Shown: positions 36,753-47,674, numbered from the stretch's first letter. The stretch: DNA of 64,000 nucleotides from Aerococcaceae bacterium DSM 111022 (GCA_015863195.1 JACBXO010000003.1:209533-273532), one strand, 5' to 3'. Notes: generated by a model from the sequence alone, not told the origin. Numbers and translations: made by a program.

Positions 36753-36878
36753 TACCTAATTTTAATAAGGATTGTAAAGATTCTGTAAATGAAGGCGTTT
36801 CATTACAAAAAAAGTCAATCTTGTTGTAAAATAAAATCAGTAGTTGTTTCAATAAATTAGAATTTGAGGAGAATGGTC

Positions 36879-38081
36879 ATGAAGAAAAAGTTAATTAAAA
36901 GTTCGTTGTTATTAAGTTCCATGTTTATATTAGCTGCTTGTGCAACTGATGAAACTACAACTGAATCAACAGAAGTTGAAACAACAGAGGTAAGTTCTGA
37001 AGCTGCTCCTGAAACTGAACCAGTAGAAAGCGAAGAAACATCAGAAGATTCTGCTGAGGAATCAGAAGAAACAAGCGAAGAATCTGAAACATCTGAAGAA
37101 GAGTCAGAGACATCAGAAGAAACAAGTGAAGAATCTGAAACATCAGAAGAAGAGTCAGAGACATCAGAAGAAACAAGTGAAGAATCTGAAGCATCAGACG
37201 AAGAGTCAGAAACATCAGAAGAATCAACTGATGAATCGGCATCATCAGATGAAGAGTCAGCGACATCAGAAGAATCAAGTGATGAATCAGCTTCATCAGA
37301 CGAAGAGTCAGCAACATCAGAAGAATCAAGTGACGAATCAGCATCATCAGATGAAGAGTCAGCGACATCAGAAGAATCAAGTGACGAATCAGCATCATCA
37401 GATGAAGAGTCAGCAACATCAGAAGAATCAAGTGACGAGTCAGCATCGTCAGATGAAGAGTCAGCAACATCAGCAGAATCAAGTGATGAATCAGCGACAT
37501 CTGAAGAAACTGATTCAAGTTCAGACGAATCAGCAACATCAGACGAGTCAGCGACAGGTACAACTGGAGAAGCATTTGTAGTTGGAACATACGATCCAGA
37601 AGCTGAATTACAAGATGGTACTTACCAATTAACTTCTAATGAAGAAGACGGCTACACTCTAGATTATGAAATAACAGTTGAAGAAGGCGAAATTACAGAA
37701 GTAAATTATGACTTCGTTGACGCAGAGGGCAATTCAGCTACTGAAGAAGATGAGTTCTTTGCGGAAGTAAAACCTGTCTTTGAACAAGCATTATTAGATG
37801 CTCAAGGATTAGAAATGGAATTTGATGAATCATCAGATATCGATTCAACAGTGTTTGAAGAACATACAGAAATTATTTTATCTGCGGCTCAACAAGGTCA
37901 CACAGATGAAATTAATGTTGATGAATTAGAAACAGATGAATCAGCATCTTCAGAAGATGAAGAAGCAGCAACTTCTGATGAAAATTCAGAAAGTAAAGAT
38001 GGCGACGAAGAATCTTCAGAAACAAATGAAAATGAAGCAGAAACGTCTGAAGAAGAGTCATCTTCAGAGTCTACCGAATAA
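36879..38081 (+). CDS. Ser/Glu-rich repeat lipoprotein with a C-terminal FMN-bind-like domain
   Basis: 400 residues from ATG 36879 (GAGGAG ahead). Lipobox LAAC places Cys at 21. Residues about 25-225 are low-complexity Ser/Glu/Asp/Ala, including about five tandem 17-residue repeats of ESATSEESSDESASSDE, equal to 51 bp each. A folded region follows (about 230-350: LQDGTYQLTSNEEDGYTLDYEITVEEGEITEVNYDF) that resembles one domain of PplA/FMN-binding electron-transfer lipoproteins, but no clear flavinylation motif is visible. The acidic tail ends ESTE. Probably a stalked surface lipoprotein. Confidence 0.72.
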   Translation: MKKKLIKSSLLLSSMFILAACATDETTTESTEVETTEVSSEAAPETEPVESEETSEDSAEESEETSEESETSEEESETSEETSEESETSEEESETSEETSEESEASDEESETSEESTDESASSDEESATSEESSDESASSDEESATSEESSDESASSDEESATSEESSDESASSDEESATSEESSDESASSDEESATSAESSDESATSEETDSSSDESATSDESATGTTGEAFVVGTYDPEAELQDGTYQLTSNEEDGYTLDYEITVEEGEITEVNYDFVDAEGNSATEEDEFFAEVKPVFEQALLDAQGLEMEFDESSDIDSTVFEEHTEIILSAAQQGHTDEINVDELETDESASSEDEEAATSDENSESKDGDEESSETNENEAETSEEESSSESTE

Positions 38082-38226
38082 TATAGTGAGTTTTTGACTA
38101 TTCCTTTTCATTATTTGAAAAAAGTGTGGTTTTAATCTAGCTTTTTATACTAAAATTTGATACCATAGTCTATGTGTGAAAACGAGATTTAATCGTTCTA
38201 TTTTTAAATGAAGGAGTATATGCATA

Positions 38227-38838
38227 ATGAACTTAAAAGCTCAATTAAGAACTGAAACTGGTTCTTCTGCTTCACGTAAAGCTCGTCGTGAAGGATTAAT
38301 TCCAGTATCAATGTACGGTAAAGAATTTGAAACTATTTCTTTATTAATCGACCGTCGTGAATTCGAAACTATTTTACGTCAAGAAGGTGCTAACGCAGTA
38401 TTCAACGTAGAATTTGATGGAAAAACTCAACAAGTTTGGATCAAAGACTTTACGCCAGCAGCATTAGAAGATGTTATCTATGATGTTGATTTAGAGGCTA
38501 TCTCTGCTGACCAAAAACTTGAAGTTGAAGTTCCATTACACTTAGTAAATGAAGAAGAAGTTAAAGTTGGTATCGTAGAATTAATCGAACAAGTAATCCT
38601 TGTTGAAACTACACCAGCTAACATCCCATCTTCATTCGAATTAGATGTTAAAGGATTAGAAATCGGTGATGTTTTAACTGTAGCTGACTTAACTGTTCCA
38701 GCGGAAGTTGAAGTATTACTAGAATCTGACCAAACAATCGTTACAGTTTCTGCTCCAGTTGAAGAAGAAGAAGTGGATCCAGATGCTGAAGTAGCTGAGC
38801 CAGAAGTAATTGGCGAAAAAGCTGACGACGAAGAATAA
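38227..38838 (+). CDS. rplY: 50S ribosomal protein L25/general stress protein Ctc (bL25)
   Basis: 203 residues, the long Ctc form. The N-terminal L25 domain binds 5S rRNA (RKARREGLIPVSMYGK), the C-terminal beta domain follows, and the last 25 residues are acidic. TGAAGGAG precedes the ATG. Monocistronic. Confidence 0.94.
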   Translation: MNLKAQLRTETGSSASRKARREGLIPVSMYGKEFETISLLIDRREFETILRQEGANAVFNVEFDGKTQQVWIKDFTPAALEDVIYDVDLEAISADQKLEVEVPLHLVNEEEVKVGIVELIEQVILVETTPANIPSSFELDVKGLEIGDVLTVADLTVPAEVEVLLESDQTIVTVSAPVEEEEVDPDAEVAEPEVIGEKADDEE

Positions 38839-38857
38839 TAGTTACTAAACATTATAT

Positions 38858-38893
38858 CACTAGCTAGATTAATTTCTGGCTAGTGTTTTTTAT
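38858..38893 (+). terminator. Terminator of rplY
   Basis: CACTAGC pairs with GCTAGTG and is followed by TTTTTTA. Confidence 0.82.
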
Positions 38894-38996
38894 TGCAGAA
38901 AATAATTCCAATATAATTTTACGAATCGTTTTTCCTATACTTAGCTGTTCCATATTACCCTCAAAATGCTTATAATAGTAACATGAGGTGAGTTTG

Positions 38997-40199
38997 TTGA
39001 AAGAACAACTATTAGAAAACGTAGAAAAATATTGGACAGAAATAGTCCAATTAAGACATTATTTACATACAAATCCTGAATTATCAGGGCAAGAATTTAA
39101 AACTTCCGCATATTTAAAAGAAATTATTTCAAAATGGGGCTTACCAATCGAAGAAGTCCCGGCCGACCATTTTGGTAGCGGAACAGGATTTATCGCCACT
39201 TTATATACCGGAAGACCAGGGAAAACGATTGGCTTACGGACTGACATTGACGCTCTACCTGTTCAAGAGCCGGATAAAAATCTCAAAAATACACGTGTTG
39301 TCAAATCGAACACACCCGGTGTGATGCATGCCTGTGGTCACGACGGTCATACGGCCACTTTAATTGGTGCCATGCGCATATTAATCGACCATAAAGATCA
39401 ACTCACTGGGAAAATTATTTTCATTTTTGAAGAGGGCGAAGAGCATAGTCTGGGCATTCACGGCATGATTAAGCTGCTCCAAACGAAAAATATTGATGCT
39501 ATTTACGGCAACCATTTAGTTGCCCATCTAGAAACTGGAAAAATCGCTGTGAATAACGGTCCAACGATGGCCGCACTAACGACCATCAATTTTGACATCG
39601 TCGGCCAAGGCGGTCACGGTTCGCGCCCCGACTTATCCGTCAATCCAATTTTCGCCGGCGCCGCCATTTTAAATAGTATTTCTATCGCCTGGAACAATCA
39701 GCTCAACGTTTCCAAAACGGTCACGCTGGGCATCACGCAATTCAATTCCGGCCAAACGAATAATGTCTTCGACGACCGCGCCCACATCGGCGGCACACTG
39801 CGTTATTTTGATGAGGCTGAAGGGGAAAAGGCAAAGCAAATCTTAATGAACATAGCCGAACAAGTCGGTGCAGTTCATGGCTGTACGATTGAAGATTACT
39901 CAATGAATGATGCAACTACGATGGCAGTAATTAATGATTCGAAGTTGGCAGACTTAGGGAAACAGACGGTGGAAGAAGTTTTACCAAATGCTCTAGTTCC
40001 TGGTGAGCCATGGTTTGCATCGGAAGGTTTTGCCTATTATCGCCAAGTGGCGCCAAGTCTATTTACTTTTATTGGAACAAAAAATGATATACTAGGGTCA
40101 GGTGCGGAGCATCATAATGAATATTTTGATATTGATGACGAGTCACTAAAATATAGCATCATGACCATGGTTGCTTTTACTCATAATTACTTAAAATAA
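38997..40199 (+). CDS. M20 family amidohydrolase (aminoacylase/HipO-like)
   Basis: About 400 residues. Metal-binding motifs GLRTDIDALPV, HACGHDGHT and EEGEEH are present, and the dimerisation domain is inserted around 185-300. The family removes acyl groups from N-acyl amino acids or related amides. The start is uncertain: GAGGTG near 38986-38990 favours TTG at 38997 or 38994, while GTG 38988 overlaps the site. Codon use turns noticeably GC-rich between about 39300 and 39800, perhaps a recombined segment. It is followed 21 bp later by queG. Confidence 0.85.
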   Translation: MKEQLLENVEKYWTEIVQLRHYLHTNPELSGQEFKTSAYLKEIISKWGLPIEEVPADHFGSGTGFIATLYTGRPGKTIGLRTDIDALPVQEPDKNLKNTRVVKSNTPGVMHACGHDGHTATLIGAMRILIDHKDQLTGKIIFIFEEGEEHSLGIHGMIKLLQTKNIDAIYGNHLVAHLETGKIAVNNGPTMAALTTINFDIVGQGGHGSRPDLSVNPIFAGAAILNSISIAWNNQLNVSKTVTLGITQFNSGQTNNVFDDRAHIGGTLRYFDEAEGEKAKQILMNIAEQVGAVHGCTIEDYSMNDATTMAVINDSKLADLGKQTVEEVLPNALVPGEPWFASEGFAYYRQVAPSLFTFIGTKNDILGSGAEHHNEYFDIDDESLKYSIMTMVAFTHNYLK

Positions 40200-40220
40200 T
40201 CTTTGAAAGAGGGGATCAAT

Positions 40221-41396
40221 GTGGCAAATACGGCATTAAAAGAAAAAATTAAACTCGCAGCAACGGAAATTGGTATCGATAAAATCGGCTTTGCTACTGC
40301 AGATGATTTTGCGCATCTTGAAGATTCGCTTCATGAACAAAAGGAGCAAGGGCATACAACGGGATTTGAGCATAAAGTGATTGAAGAACGCATTTATCCT
40401 GAAAAAATCTTCAATAAACCGAAAACAATTATTTCGATTGCCTTAGCTTATCCTTCTGAAATTGAAAATCCATTACCGAATGAACGCGATGATCGCCGCG
40501 GTGTTTTTGCGCGTGCCTCTTGGGGAATTGACTACCACACTATTTTAGAAGATAAGATGAGCCAATTGATTGCCTATATCAAAGAAGAAGCAACAACCGC
40601 AACATTTAAACCAATGGTTGATACCGGTGAACTGCCTGACGTTGCGACCGCAGAGCGAGCAGGACTTGGCTTTATTGGCCGAAATGGTTTATTAATCACG
40701 GAAGAATTTGGTTCCTGGGTCTACTTAGGTGAAATCATTACTGACCTAGAGTTTGAACCTGACGAACGTGTTGATTTTGGCTGTGGTGACTGCATGAGGT
40801 GTATCGACGCGTGTCCTACCGATGCTTTAATCGGAGATGGTCGCATGAATGCGAATTTATGCCTTTCCTATCAAACGCAAACTAAAGGTTATATGCCGGA
40901 AGAGTTTCGCCGGAAAATGGGGCATGTGATTTATGGGTGCGATATTTGTCAGTTGGTTTGTCCTTATAATCGTGGGAAGTCGGTGCATATTCATCCTGAG
41001 ATGGAGCCGGATCCGGAGGTTATTCAGCCGAAATTGAAGCCGATGTTGACAATTTCTAATAAAGAATTTAAAAACACTTTTGGCGAATTGGCGGGTTCTT
41101 GGCGTGGTAAAAAGCCGCTACAAAGAAATGCGATTATTGCTTTGGGAAATTACCGCGATCAAACGGCACTACCACAATTAATCGAGGTCATGGAAACAGA
41201 CCCGCGTCCTATGATCCGCGGAACAGCGGCTTGGGCAATTGCGAAAATCGAGCGCTACCAAAACGATGCGTTAGTTGAGTGTGTCGAGGAGCAATTAGCC
41301 AAGGAAACGGATGAAGAGACGATCGAAGAAATGACAAAAGCGGTGGAGGCGTTAAAAGCAAAACGTCCACCGAGAGAATCACGTAGAAAGAGTTAA
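40221..41396 (+). CDS. queG: Epoxyqueuosine reductase QueG
   Basis: 391 residues from GTG 40221 (GAGGGG ahead). A cobalamin-binding N-terminal domain is followed by two 4Fe-4S motifs, [16 protein letters not shown] (about 191-206) and [11 protein letters not shown] (about 240-250), then C-terminal HEAT-like repeats ([23 protein letters not shown]). It performs the last step of queuosine synthesis in tRNA using cobalamin. The other queuosine genes are not in the window. Confidence 0.95.
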   Translation: MANTALKEKIKLAATEIGIDKIGFATADDFAHLEDSLHEQKEQGHTTGFEHKVIEERIYPEKIFNKPKTIISIALAYPSEIENPLPNERDDRRGVFARASWGIDYHTILEDKMSQLIAYIKEEATTATFKPMVDTGELPDVATAERAGLGFIGRNGLLITEEFGSWVYLGEIITDLEFEPDERVDFGCGDCMRCIDACPTDALIGDGRMNANLCLSYQTQTKGYMPEEFRRKMGHVIYGCDICQLVCPYNRGKSVHIHPEMEPDPEVIQPKLKPMLTISNKEFKNTFGELAGSWRGKKPLQRNAIIALGNYRDQTALPQLIEVMETDPRPMIRGTAAWAIAKIERYQNDALVECVEEQLAKETDEETIEEMTKAVEALKAKRPPRESRRKS

Positions 41397-41399
41397 TTT

Positions 41400-41927
41400 A
41401 TGAAAAATCATATTGTTTTATATCAACCGGTCATGCCGGCAAATACTGGAAATATTTCAAGAACTTGTGCAGCGACCAACGCGACACTCCACTTAATTCA
41501 TCCTTTAGGATTTTCAACGGATGATAAAATGTTAAAACGCGCGGGGTTAGACTATTGGCATAATGTGGATATTATTGAGCACGAGAGCTTGGAATCTTTT
41601 ATGGACTATTTGAATGGGCGTCCGTTATATTTAATTACTAAATTTGCGCCGCACAATTATTCTGATGTCAATTTTGCGGAGAACTCTGTTGGCGAACAGT
41701 TTTTTATGTTTGGTAAAGAAACAACTGGCCTGCCAATTGAATTGATGGAAGAGCACAAAGAAAACTCGCTCCGTATTCCGATGAATGACGAGCATGTCCG
41801 TTCACTCAATTTATCTAATACCGTGAATATCGTCTTGTTCGAAGCGCTGCGCCAACAACAATTTAAAGGACTCGAAGTAGAACATCACTACCGCGACACT
41901 GAAAAAGCGCGCGAGCTGGAGTGGTAA
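41400..41927 (+). CDS. trmL: tRNA (cytidine/uridine-34-2'-O)-methyltransferase TrmL
   Basis: 175 residues, SPOUT fold with MPANTGNISRTCAATNATLHLI at the N-terminus and the knot motif FGKETTGLP plus RSLNLSNTVNIVLFE. It methylates the wobble ribose of tRNA-Leu. It starts 4 bp after the queG stop, so the pair of tRNA wobble enzymes is probably co-translated. Confidence 0.94.
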   Translation: MKNHIVLYQPVMPANTGNISRTCAATNATLHLIHPLGFSTDDKMLKRAGLDYWHNVDIIEHESLESFMDYLNGRPLYLITKFAPHNYSDVNFAENSVGEQFFMFGKETTGLPIELMEEHKENSLRIPMNDEHVRSLNLSNTVNIVLFEALRQQQFKGLEVEHHYRDTEKARELEW

Positions 41928-41939
41928 TTTATCAGAAAT

Positions 41940-41984
41940 GCTATTTATTGTTACTTTAGTGACGATAAATAGCTTATTTTTTTT
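41940..41984 (+). terminator. Terminator of the queG-trmL unit
   Basis: GCTATTTAT pairs with ATAAATAGC, followed by TTATTTTTTTT. Confidence 0.75.
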
Positions 41985-42040
41985 GGAAGATTTGGTGCTG
42001 TGAATTAGAGTGGAATGTTTAGTTTGGTTGAGAGTGGAGG

Positions 42041-42290
42041 AGTGAAGGTTTGTTGTTTTAAAATTGAAACGTTCACTCTGGTAGTGAAAATAGTGAAGGT
42101 TTGCTGTTTTGAAATTGAAACGTTCACTCTGGTTGTGGGAATAGTGAAGGTTTGTTGGTTTGAAATTGAAACGTTCACTCTGATTGTGAAAATAGTGAAC
42201 GTTTGTTGGTTTGGAATTGAAACGTTCACTCTGATAGTGAGAATAGTGAAGGTTTGTTGGTGTGAAATTGAAACGTTCACTCTGTACTTG
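42041..42290. repeat. Tandem palindrome array, 51-bp units (array 3)
   Basis: Five units starting at 42041, 42092, 42143, 42194 and 42245, exactly 51 bp apart. Left arm AGTGAA(G/C)GTTT, a 15-nt loop (GTTGGTTTGGAATTG type), right arm AAACGTTCACT, then a 14-bp linker CTG(G/A)TNGTGNNAAT. Only the fourth unit has the C that makes the stem perfect. Confidence 0.93.
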
Positions 42291-42298
42291 GCGTTACT

Positions 42299-42445
42299 GT
42301 TAGTTGTTTTAAGAATCAAGATGAAACAACTCACACAATTAGCTGAGCTGTTAGTTGTTTTAAGATTCTAATTGAAACAACCAACACAATCGGCTTTACT
42401 GTTAGTTGTTTTAAGAATTAAAATGAAACAACCAACAGATATTGT
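42299..42445. repeat. Tandem palindrome array, 51-bp units (array 4)
   Basis: Three units starting at 42299, 42350 and 42401, exactly 51 bp apart. Left arm GTTAGTTGTTT, a 14-nt loop, right arm AAACAACCAAC (one wobble). It is directly adjacent to array 3 but has an unrelated stem. Confidence 0.9.
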
Positions 42446-42512
42446 GTAATTTAGTCTAAATAGTTTGATTGATATTAAATCAATTTTGTAAAAGAGTGAA
42501 AGATTTACTGAA

Positions 42513-42800
42513 CGGGTAACAACTTTCAGATTCTCAAAAGTTATTACTCAAAACTATGCTGAACGAGTAACAACTTTCAAATTCTCAAAAGTTATTACTC
42601 AAAACTATGCTGAACGGGTAACAACTTTCAAATTCTCAAAAGTTATTACTCAAAACTATGCTGAACGGGTAACAACTTTCAGAATTCCGTAAGTTATTAC
42701 TCATAACCACCCAAAACGAGTAACAACTATCCCACTTCCCAAAGTTATTCCTCAAACGTGTAACAACTATCCCAATTCCCAAAGTTATACCTCAACCGCA
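42513..42800. repeat. Tandem palindrome array, 51-bp units with 40/41-bp units at the end (array 5)
   Basis: Units start at 42513, 42564, 42615, 42666 and 42717 (51-bp steps), then 42757 (40 bp) and a decayed unit. Left arm CG(G/A)GTAACAACTTT, a loop of about 10 nt, right arm AAAGTTATTACTC, then a linker such as AAAACTATGCTGAA. Conservation decays toward the T-box side. Between 42800 and 42900 only AT-rich sequence is seen. Confidence 0.92.
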
Positions 42801-42906
42801 GAACAAGTAGCCAATTTCCAGAACTCAAATCTGTCCAATATCACCTCATCAAAACTCAAAAATAACAATTTTATAATAATAAACTAACTGAAAACTCATG
42901 AAACTC

Positions 42907-42934
42907 TTGACAAAAAATAATAATGAGATAATAT
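42907..42934 (+). promoter_or_regulatory. Promoter of the Met T-box transcript
   Basis: TTGACA (42907-42912), 16-bp spacer, TAATAT (42929-42934). Confidence 0.65.
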
Positions 42935-42947
42935 ATGATTAATAAAT

Positions 42948-43209
42948 AAATGCAACGAAGTGTAGAGTAGTTGAAGGACGCCTTTGTAGAGAGCCCATGC
43001 TTGGTGAAAATGGGTAGGGAAAACTTTTACGAAAATGGTCACAGAGCAGTCATTGTAAGCGACAAGCGAACAGTGAACGGAAGCGCCCGTTAAAAACGCC
43101 ATAGTATCAGGATTATCTCGTACTAGAAGAGGTTTTTTCAGCGATGAAATGACGAACAAAGGTGGTAACACGGAGTTAAGCTCTCGTCCTTTTTGGACGA
43201 GGGCTATTT
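42948..43209 (+). promoter_or_regulatory. T-box riboswitch, methionine (specifier AUG)
   Basis: Stem I elements AGTAG, AGAGAGCCC and GGTGAAAATGGG are followed by the specifier region ACGAAAATGGTCACAGAG, where GAA precedes codon ATG. The T-box sequence AAGGTGGTAACACGG lies at about 43154-43168. The terminator CTCTCGTCC-loop-GGACGAGGG (43182-43204) follows. Uncharged tRNA-Met would favour the antiterminator. The AUG specifier agrees with the methionine-related gene downstream. Confidence 0.9.
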
Positions 43210-43243
43210 ATTTTGAAAAACACATAACAAAAGGAGAATTAAC

Positions 43244-44371
43244 ATGACACACACAAACACACAATCACCACACAGATTCGACCACGTAGGATCATTCCTC
43301 CGACCAGACAATTTATTAAAAGCAAGAGAAGACTTTGCGGAAGGTAAAGTAACGAAAGAAGAACTAACTGCGATCGAAGACACTGCAATTATCGAATTAA
43401 TCAAAAAACAAGAAAATGCAGGATTAAAGACGGTAACAGACGGAGAATTCCGCCGCGCATCTTGGCATTGTGACTTCTTCTGGGGATTCGACGGAGTCCA
43501 AGAAATTCAAAATGAATCAAGAGGAACGAAATTCGAAGGACAAACTTATGGCATCACAGCACGCTTAGAAGGAAAAATCAAATTTACAAACCATCCATTT
43601 ATCGAGCACTATTTATTTGCACGCAAACATGCGAGTGACGACTTCGAAGTAAAATTAACGATCCCAGCACCGTCACAATTTATCCAAGAATTCCGCCGTG
43701 AAATCAATATTGATGCAACAAACAAATATTATGACAATGTCGAAGACCTTGCTGACGACATCGTTCAAGCATACAGCGATTTCTTGCATGCAATCTATGA
43801 AGCAGGCGCACGCACAGTCCAATTTGATGACTGTACTTGGTCACGCATCATCAACGGATCGGACCATACAGGACGCGAATACGAAGAATCGGAATTAGAC
43901 GAATTAAAAGATTTATATGTCACAATCAACAACCGTGCCATCGCCGCTAAACCAGAAGGACTACGCATCAACACACATGTCTGCCGTGGAAACTTCCGCT
44001 CAACTTGGTTTGCATCAGGCGCATACACATCAGTCGCGTCACCATTATTCGACCAAGAAAATGTCGATGCATACTATCTAGAATATGACTCAGACCGCGC
44101 CGGCGGATTCGAACCATTAGAAAAAGTAACCGACGGTAAGAAAGTAGTTCTTGGACTCGTCACATCAAAAGACGGTGAACTTGAATCAAAAGACGAACTA
44201 ATTGCACGCATCAAAGAAGCCAGCAAATATGTCCCATTAGAAGACCTGCACATCAGCCCGCAATGCGGATTCTCATCGAACGCCGTCGGAAACGAAATCA
44301 CCGACCAAGACCAATGGAACAAAATTGCCCTCATCAAAGAAGTCGCCGAAGAAGTATGGGGCGAAGCCTAA
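43244..44371 (+). CDS. MetE-like cobalamin-independent methionine synthase family protein (YxjG/YxjH type)
   Basis: 375 residues, corresponding to the C-terminal catalytic half of MetE only. RFDHVGSFLRP opens it, DGEFRRASWHCDFFW and IQFDD-like QFDDCTW follow, zinc ligands are offered by NTHVCRGN, and the LHISPQCGFSS motif is near the C-terminus. YxjG/YxjH proteins are linked to methionine supply from an unknown methyl donor. AAAGGAGAATTAAC precedes the ATG. Control by the Met T-box supports a role in methionine synthesis. Confidence 0.9.
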   Translation: MTHTNTQSPHRFDHVGSFLRPDNLLKAREDFAEGKVTKEELTAIEDTAIIELIKKQENAGLKTVTDGEFRRASWHCDFFWGFDGVQEIQNESRGTKFEGQTYGITARLEGKIKFTNHPFIEHYLFARKHASDDFEVKLTIPAPSQFIQEFRREINIDATNKYYDNVEDLADDIVQAYSDFLHAIYEAGARTVQFDDCTWSRIINGSDHTGREYEESELDELKDLYVTINNRAIAAKPEGLRINTHVCRGNFRSTWFASGAYTSVASPLFDQENVDAYYLEYDSDRAGGFEPLEKVTDGKKVVLGLVTSKDGELESKDELIARIKEASKYVPLEDLHISPQCGFSSNAVGNEITDQDQWNKIALIKEVAEEVWGEA

Positions 44372-44381
44372 TTGGAAAATA

Positions 44382-44420
44382 TGGCTTGGATAATCTAAAA
44401 GTTATCCAAGTCGTTTTTTG
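44382..44420 (+). terminator. Terminator after the MetE-like gene
   Basis: GGCTTGGATAA pairs with TTATCCAAGTC, followed by GTTTTTTG. Confidence 0.82.
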
Positions 44421-44465
44421 TTTAAGCATCGTATACACCTCAAACACATACGATGTAAGAGTCAA

Positions 44466-44493
44466 TTGACAAATTTTAAAAACAAGTTATAAT
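44466..44493 (+). promoter_or_regulatory. Promoter of the Ser T-box / serS
   Basis: TTGACA (44466-44471), 16-bp spacer, TATAAT (44488-44493). Confidence 0.8.
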
Positions 44494-44499
44494 AAATCT

Positions 44500-46114
<1,615 letters not shown>

Positions 46115-46120
46115 TTAACA

Positions 46121-46172
46121 AAACAGCTATCACACCAAGTATTAAGGCTTGGATGTGATAGCTGTTTTTATT
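46121..46172. terminator. Bidirectional terminator between serS and the DUF1829-type gene
   Basis: AACAGCTATCACA.CAAG pairs with CTTGG.TGTGATAGCTGTT, with A- and T-rich flanks. Confidence 0.88.
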
Positions 46173-46200
46173 TTATTTGGCTATTTACTTATTATTAAAA

Positions 46201-46971
46201 TCATTTTAAAGCTAACAATTCTGCTTTCTCTTCAAAACGGATAATTTCAATATCTGAATAACTTGCTGCTTGTGCAACGCGGTCAGGAATTTTTTGATTA
46301 CCGATGACCATAACATATCTAAGCCCCTTATTTTTTAAAGTAGGTTCATTTTTTAAATCTTGAGCAATGAATACTTGCTCAGTTACATTTGCGAATTCTA
46401 CATTATTTTGTAACTTAATAATTGTATTAGGTCTTTTTGTAGTTGCTCCTAAGCTATAATCAATTAAATAATCAATCCCTGACTCACCGGTAAATTTAAC
46501 ACCTGCATTACCACCAAAATCATTTTCAAAAAAGAATGTTAGAGCTTCTTCCTTAAAAATTCCTTTTACATTTGTTCTATTAGTCATTAATAAATCATAA
46601 ATTGATAGAATTGCTTGAATTAGATTATGTTTCTTTTGGGGAAACTCATTGATGTTTTCTGCAACCGTTGAAATAATACCATTATCAAGTGTCAATGAAT
46701 ACTTCAATAGAGTATCAGCAATTAATTTTTTTCTTGTCTCTGTATTTATGTTGAGGGACATCAAATCTAATTCATCAAAAGTAATACCATCATCACTCAG
46801 ACGAATATTATCATTATCCAAAAATTCTATAAAAATACTAATCCTATCATTAATATGATTTACATAGGGCGTAATAATTTGCTCAGCATTTTCTAACTCC
46901 TTAACTGTAATTTTCTTTTTGTACCAGTCTAAATAAGTATCAATTAACAAATCTGATTTATACTGAACCAT
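46201..46971 (-). CDS. DUF1828/DUF1829-type protein of an accessory two-gene unit
   Basis: 256 residues. The N-terminal half (about 10-110), with DRISIFIEFLDNDNIRLSDDG, fits DUF1828. The C-terminal half (about 125-250), with GKFTGESGIDYLIDYSLG, NTIIKLQNNVEFANVTEQVFIAQDLKNE and RVAQAASYSDIEIIRFEEK, fits DUF1829, which looks like a restriction-endonuclease-type alpha/beta fold. AAAAAGGAGGGATATTA precedes the ATG. It lies 15 bp after the next gene, so they form one transcript. Both are more AT-rich than neighbours, suggesting acquisition. A toxin-antitoxin or defence role is conjecture. Confidence 0.65.
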   Translation of the reverse strand: MVQYKSDLLIDTYLDWYKKKITVKELENAEQIITPYVNHINDRISIFIEFLDNDNIRLSDDGITFDELDLMSLNINTETRKKLIADTLLKYSLTLDNGIISTVAENINEFPQKKHNLIQAILSIYDLLMTNRTNVKGIFKEEALTFFFENDFGGNAGVKFTGESGIDYLIDYSLGATTKRPNTIIKLQNNVEFANVTEQVFIAQDLKNEPTLKNKGLRYVMVIGNQKIPDRVAQAASYSDIEIIRFEEKAELLALK

Positions 46972-46986
46972 TAATATCCCTCCTTT

Positions 46987-47406
46987 TTAAAACAATGTTG
47001 TATCTATATCAATCTCTTCAAAATTATTATACTCTAAAAAGAAACTTAAGCTATCATAAATGTCTTCGAGAATGGTGATATCTGTCAATTTGGATAAATG
47101 GATCGCGTCTCTTCCATTATTATGAATTTCATCAAATATATGTACATGGGGTGTTTCTACGTCGTTATGAGGAGCACCACGCATATCCAATCTAACCATG
47201 ACACCAAAACGAGATGATAACAAATATGTGAGAGTATTTTTATTTAGATGACCTTTACGATTGATCACTAATGAAAAACTTTCATTCTCATCATCGATAT
47301 TCTTGGCTTGGTATTTTCTTTGGCTACCTTGATCGGGAATACTTAATAACGTATCTTCAATCATTTTTCTACAATTAAATAACAAATCAAATATTTCCTG
47401 CTCCAT
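46987..47406 (-). CDS. DUF6978-like small protein, first gene of the accessory pair
   Basis: 139 residues resembling the DUF6978 family: an N-terminal helix, then FSLVINRKGHLNKNTLTYLLSS, LVRLDMRG-type VRLDMRGAPHNDVETPHVHIFDE, and an acidic C-terminus. The MRGAPH..TPHVH segment has conserved His residues. TTTGGAGGACTAA precedes the ATG. It is upstream of and probably co-transcribed with the DUF1828/DUF1829-type gene. Function unknown; the His-rich motif could bind metal. Confidence 0.6.
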   Translation of the reverse strand: MEQEIFDLLFNCRKMIEDTLLSIPDQGSQRKYQAKNIDDENESFSLVINRKGHLNKNTLTYLLSSRFGVMVRLDMRGAPHNDVETPHVHIFDEIHNNGRDAIHLSKLTDITILEDIYDSLSFFLEYNNFEEIDIDTTLF

Positions 47407-47619
47407 TTAGTCCTCCAAATTATCTCAATAATGGTATTCATTAGAAGAAACAAGTTACTTGAATCACGAATCATTAACGAGTTAGTTAATAAAATTATTA
47501 GGTATAATATTATATATTGTTTATACATTAATTATAAAACAAAAACGATTTATTTGGAATGTATAATATTAATCAATGTAACTAAAATCCCCACCCAAAA
47601 CCATGGAAAAAAATAAAAA

Positions 47620-47674
47620 CAATTTCTTGAGAAATTGCCTTCCTCTCTACCAAAAAAGTCGCCCCAGCGACTTT
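47620..47674. repeat. Two hairpin modules (CAATTTC and AAAGTCGC stems)
   Basis: CAATTTCTT-GAGAAATTG at 47620-47637 and AAAGTCGC-ccca-GCGACTTT at 47655-47674. These are the same stems as modules at 33.4, 54.7-55.0 and 57.1 kb. The surrounding 47407-47840 stretch is AT- and C-rich with no convincing gene. Confidence 0.6.

Noticed and set aside
36955..37590. Long minus-strand and +1 frames inside the Ser/Glu-rich lipoprotein gene
   Set aside because: They are shadows of a repetitive, compositionally biased coding sequence and lack ribosome-binding sites.
42005..42371. Open frames across arrays 3 and 4
   Set aside because: Same artefact of a 51-bp unit; no ribosome-binding site and no recognisable protein.
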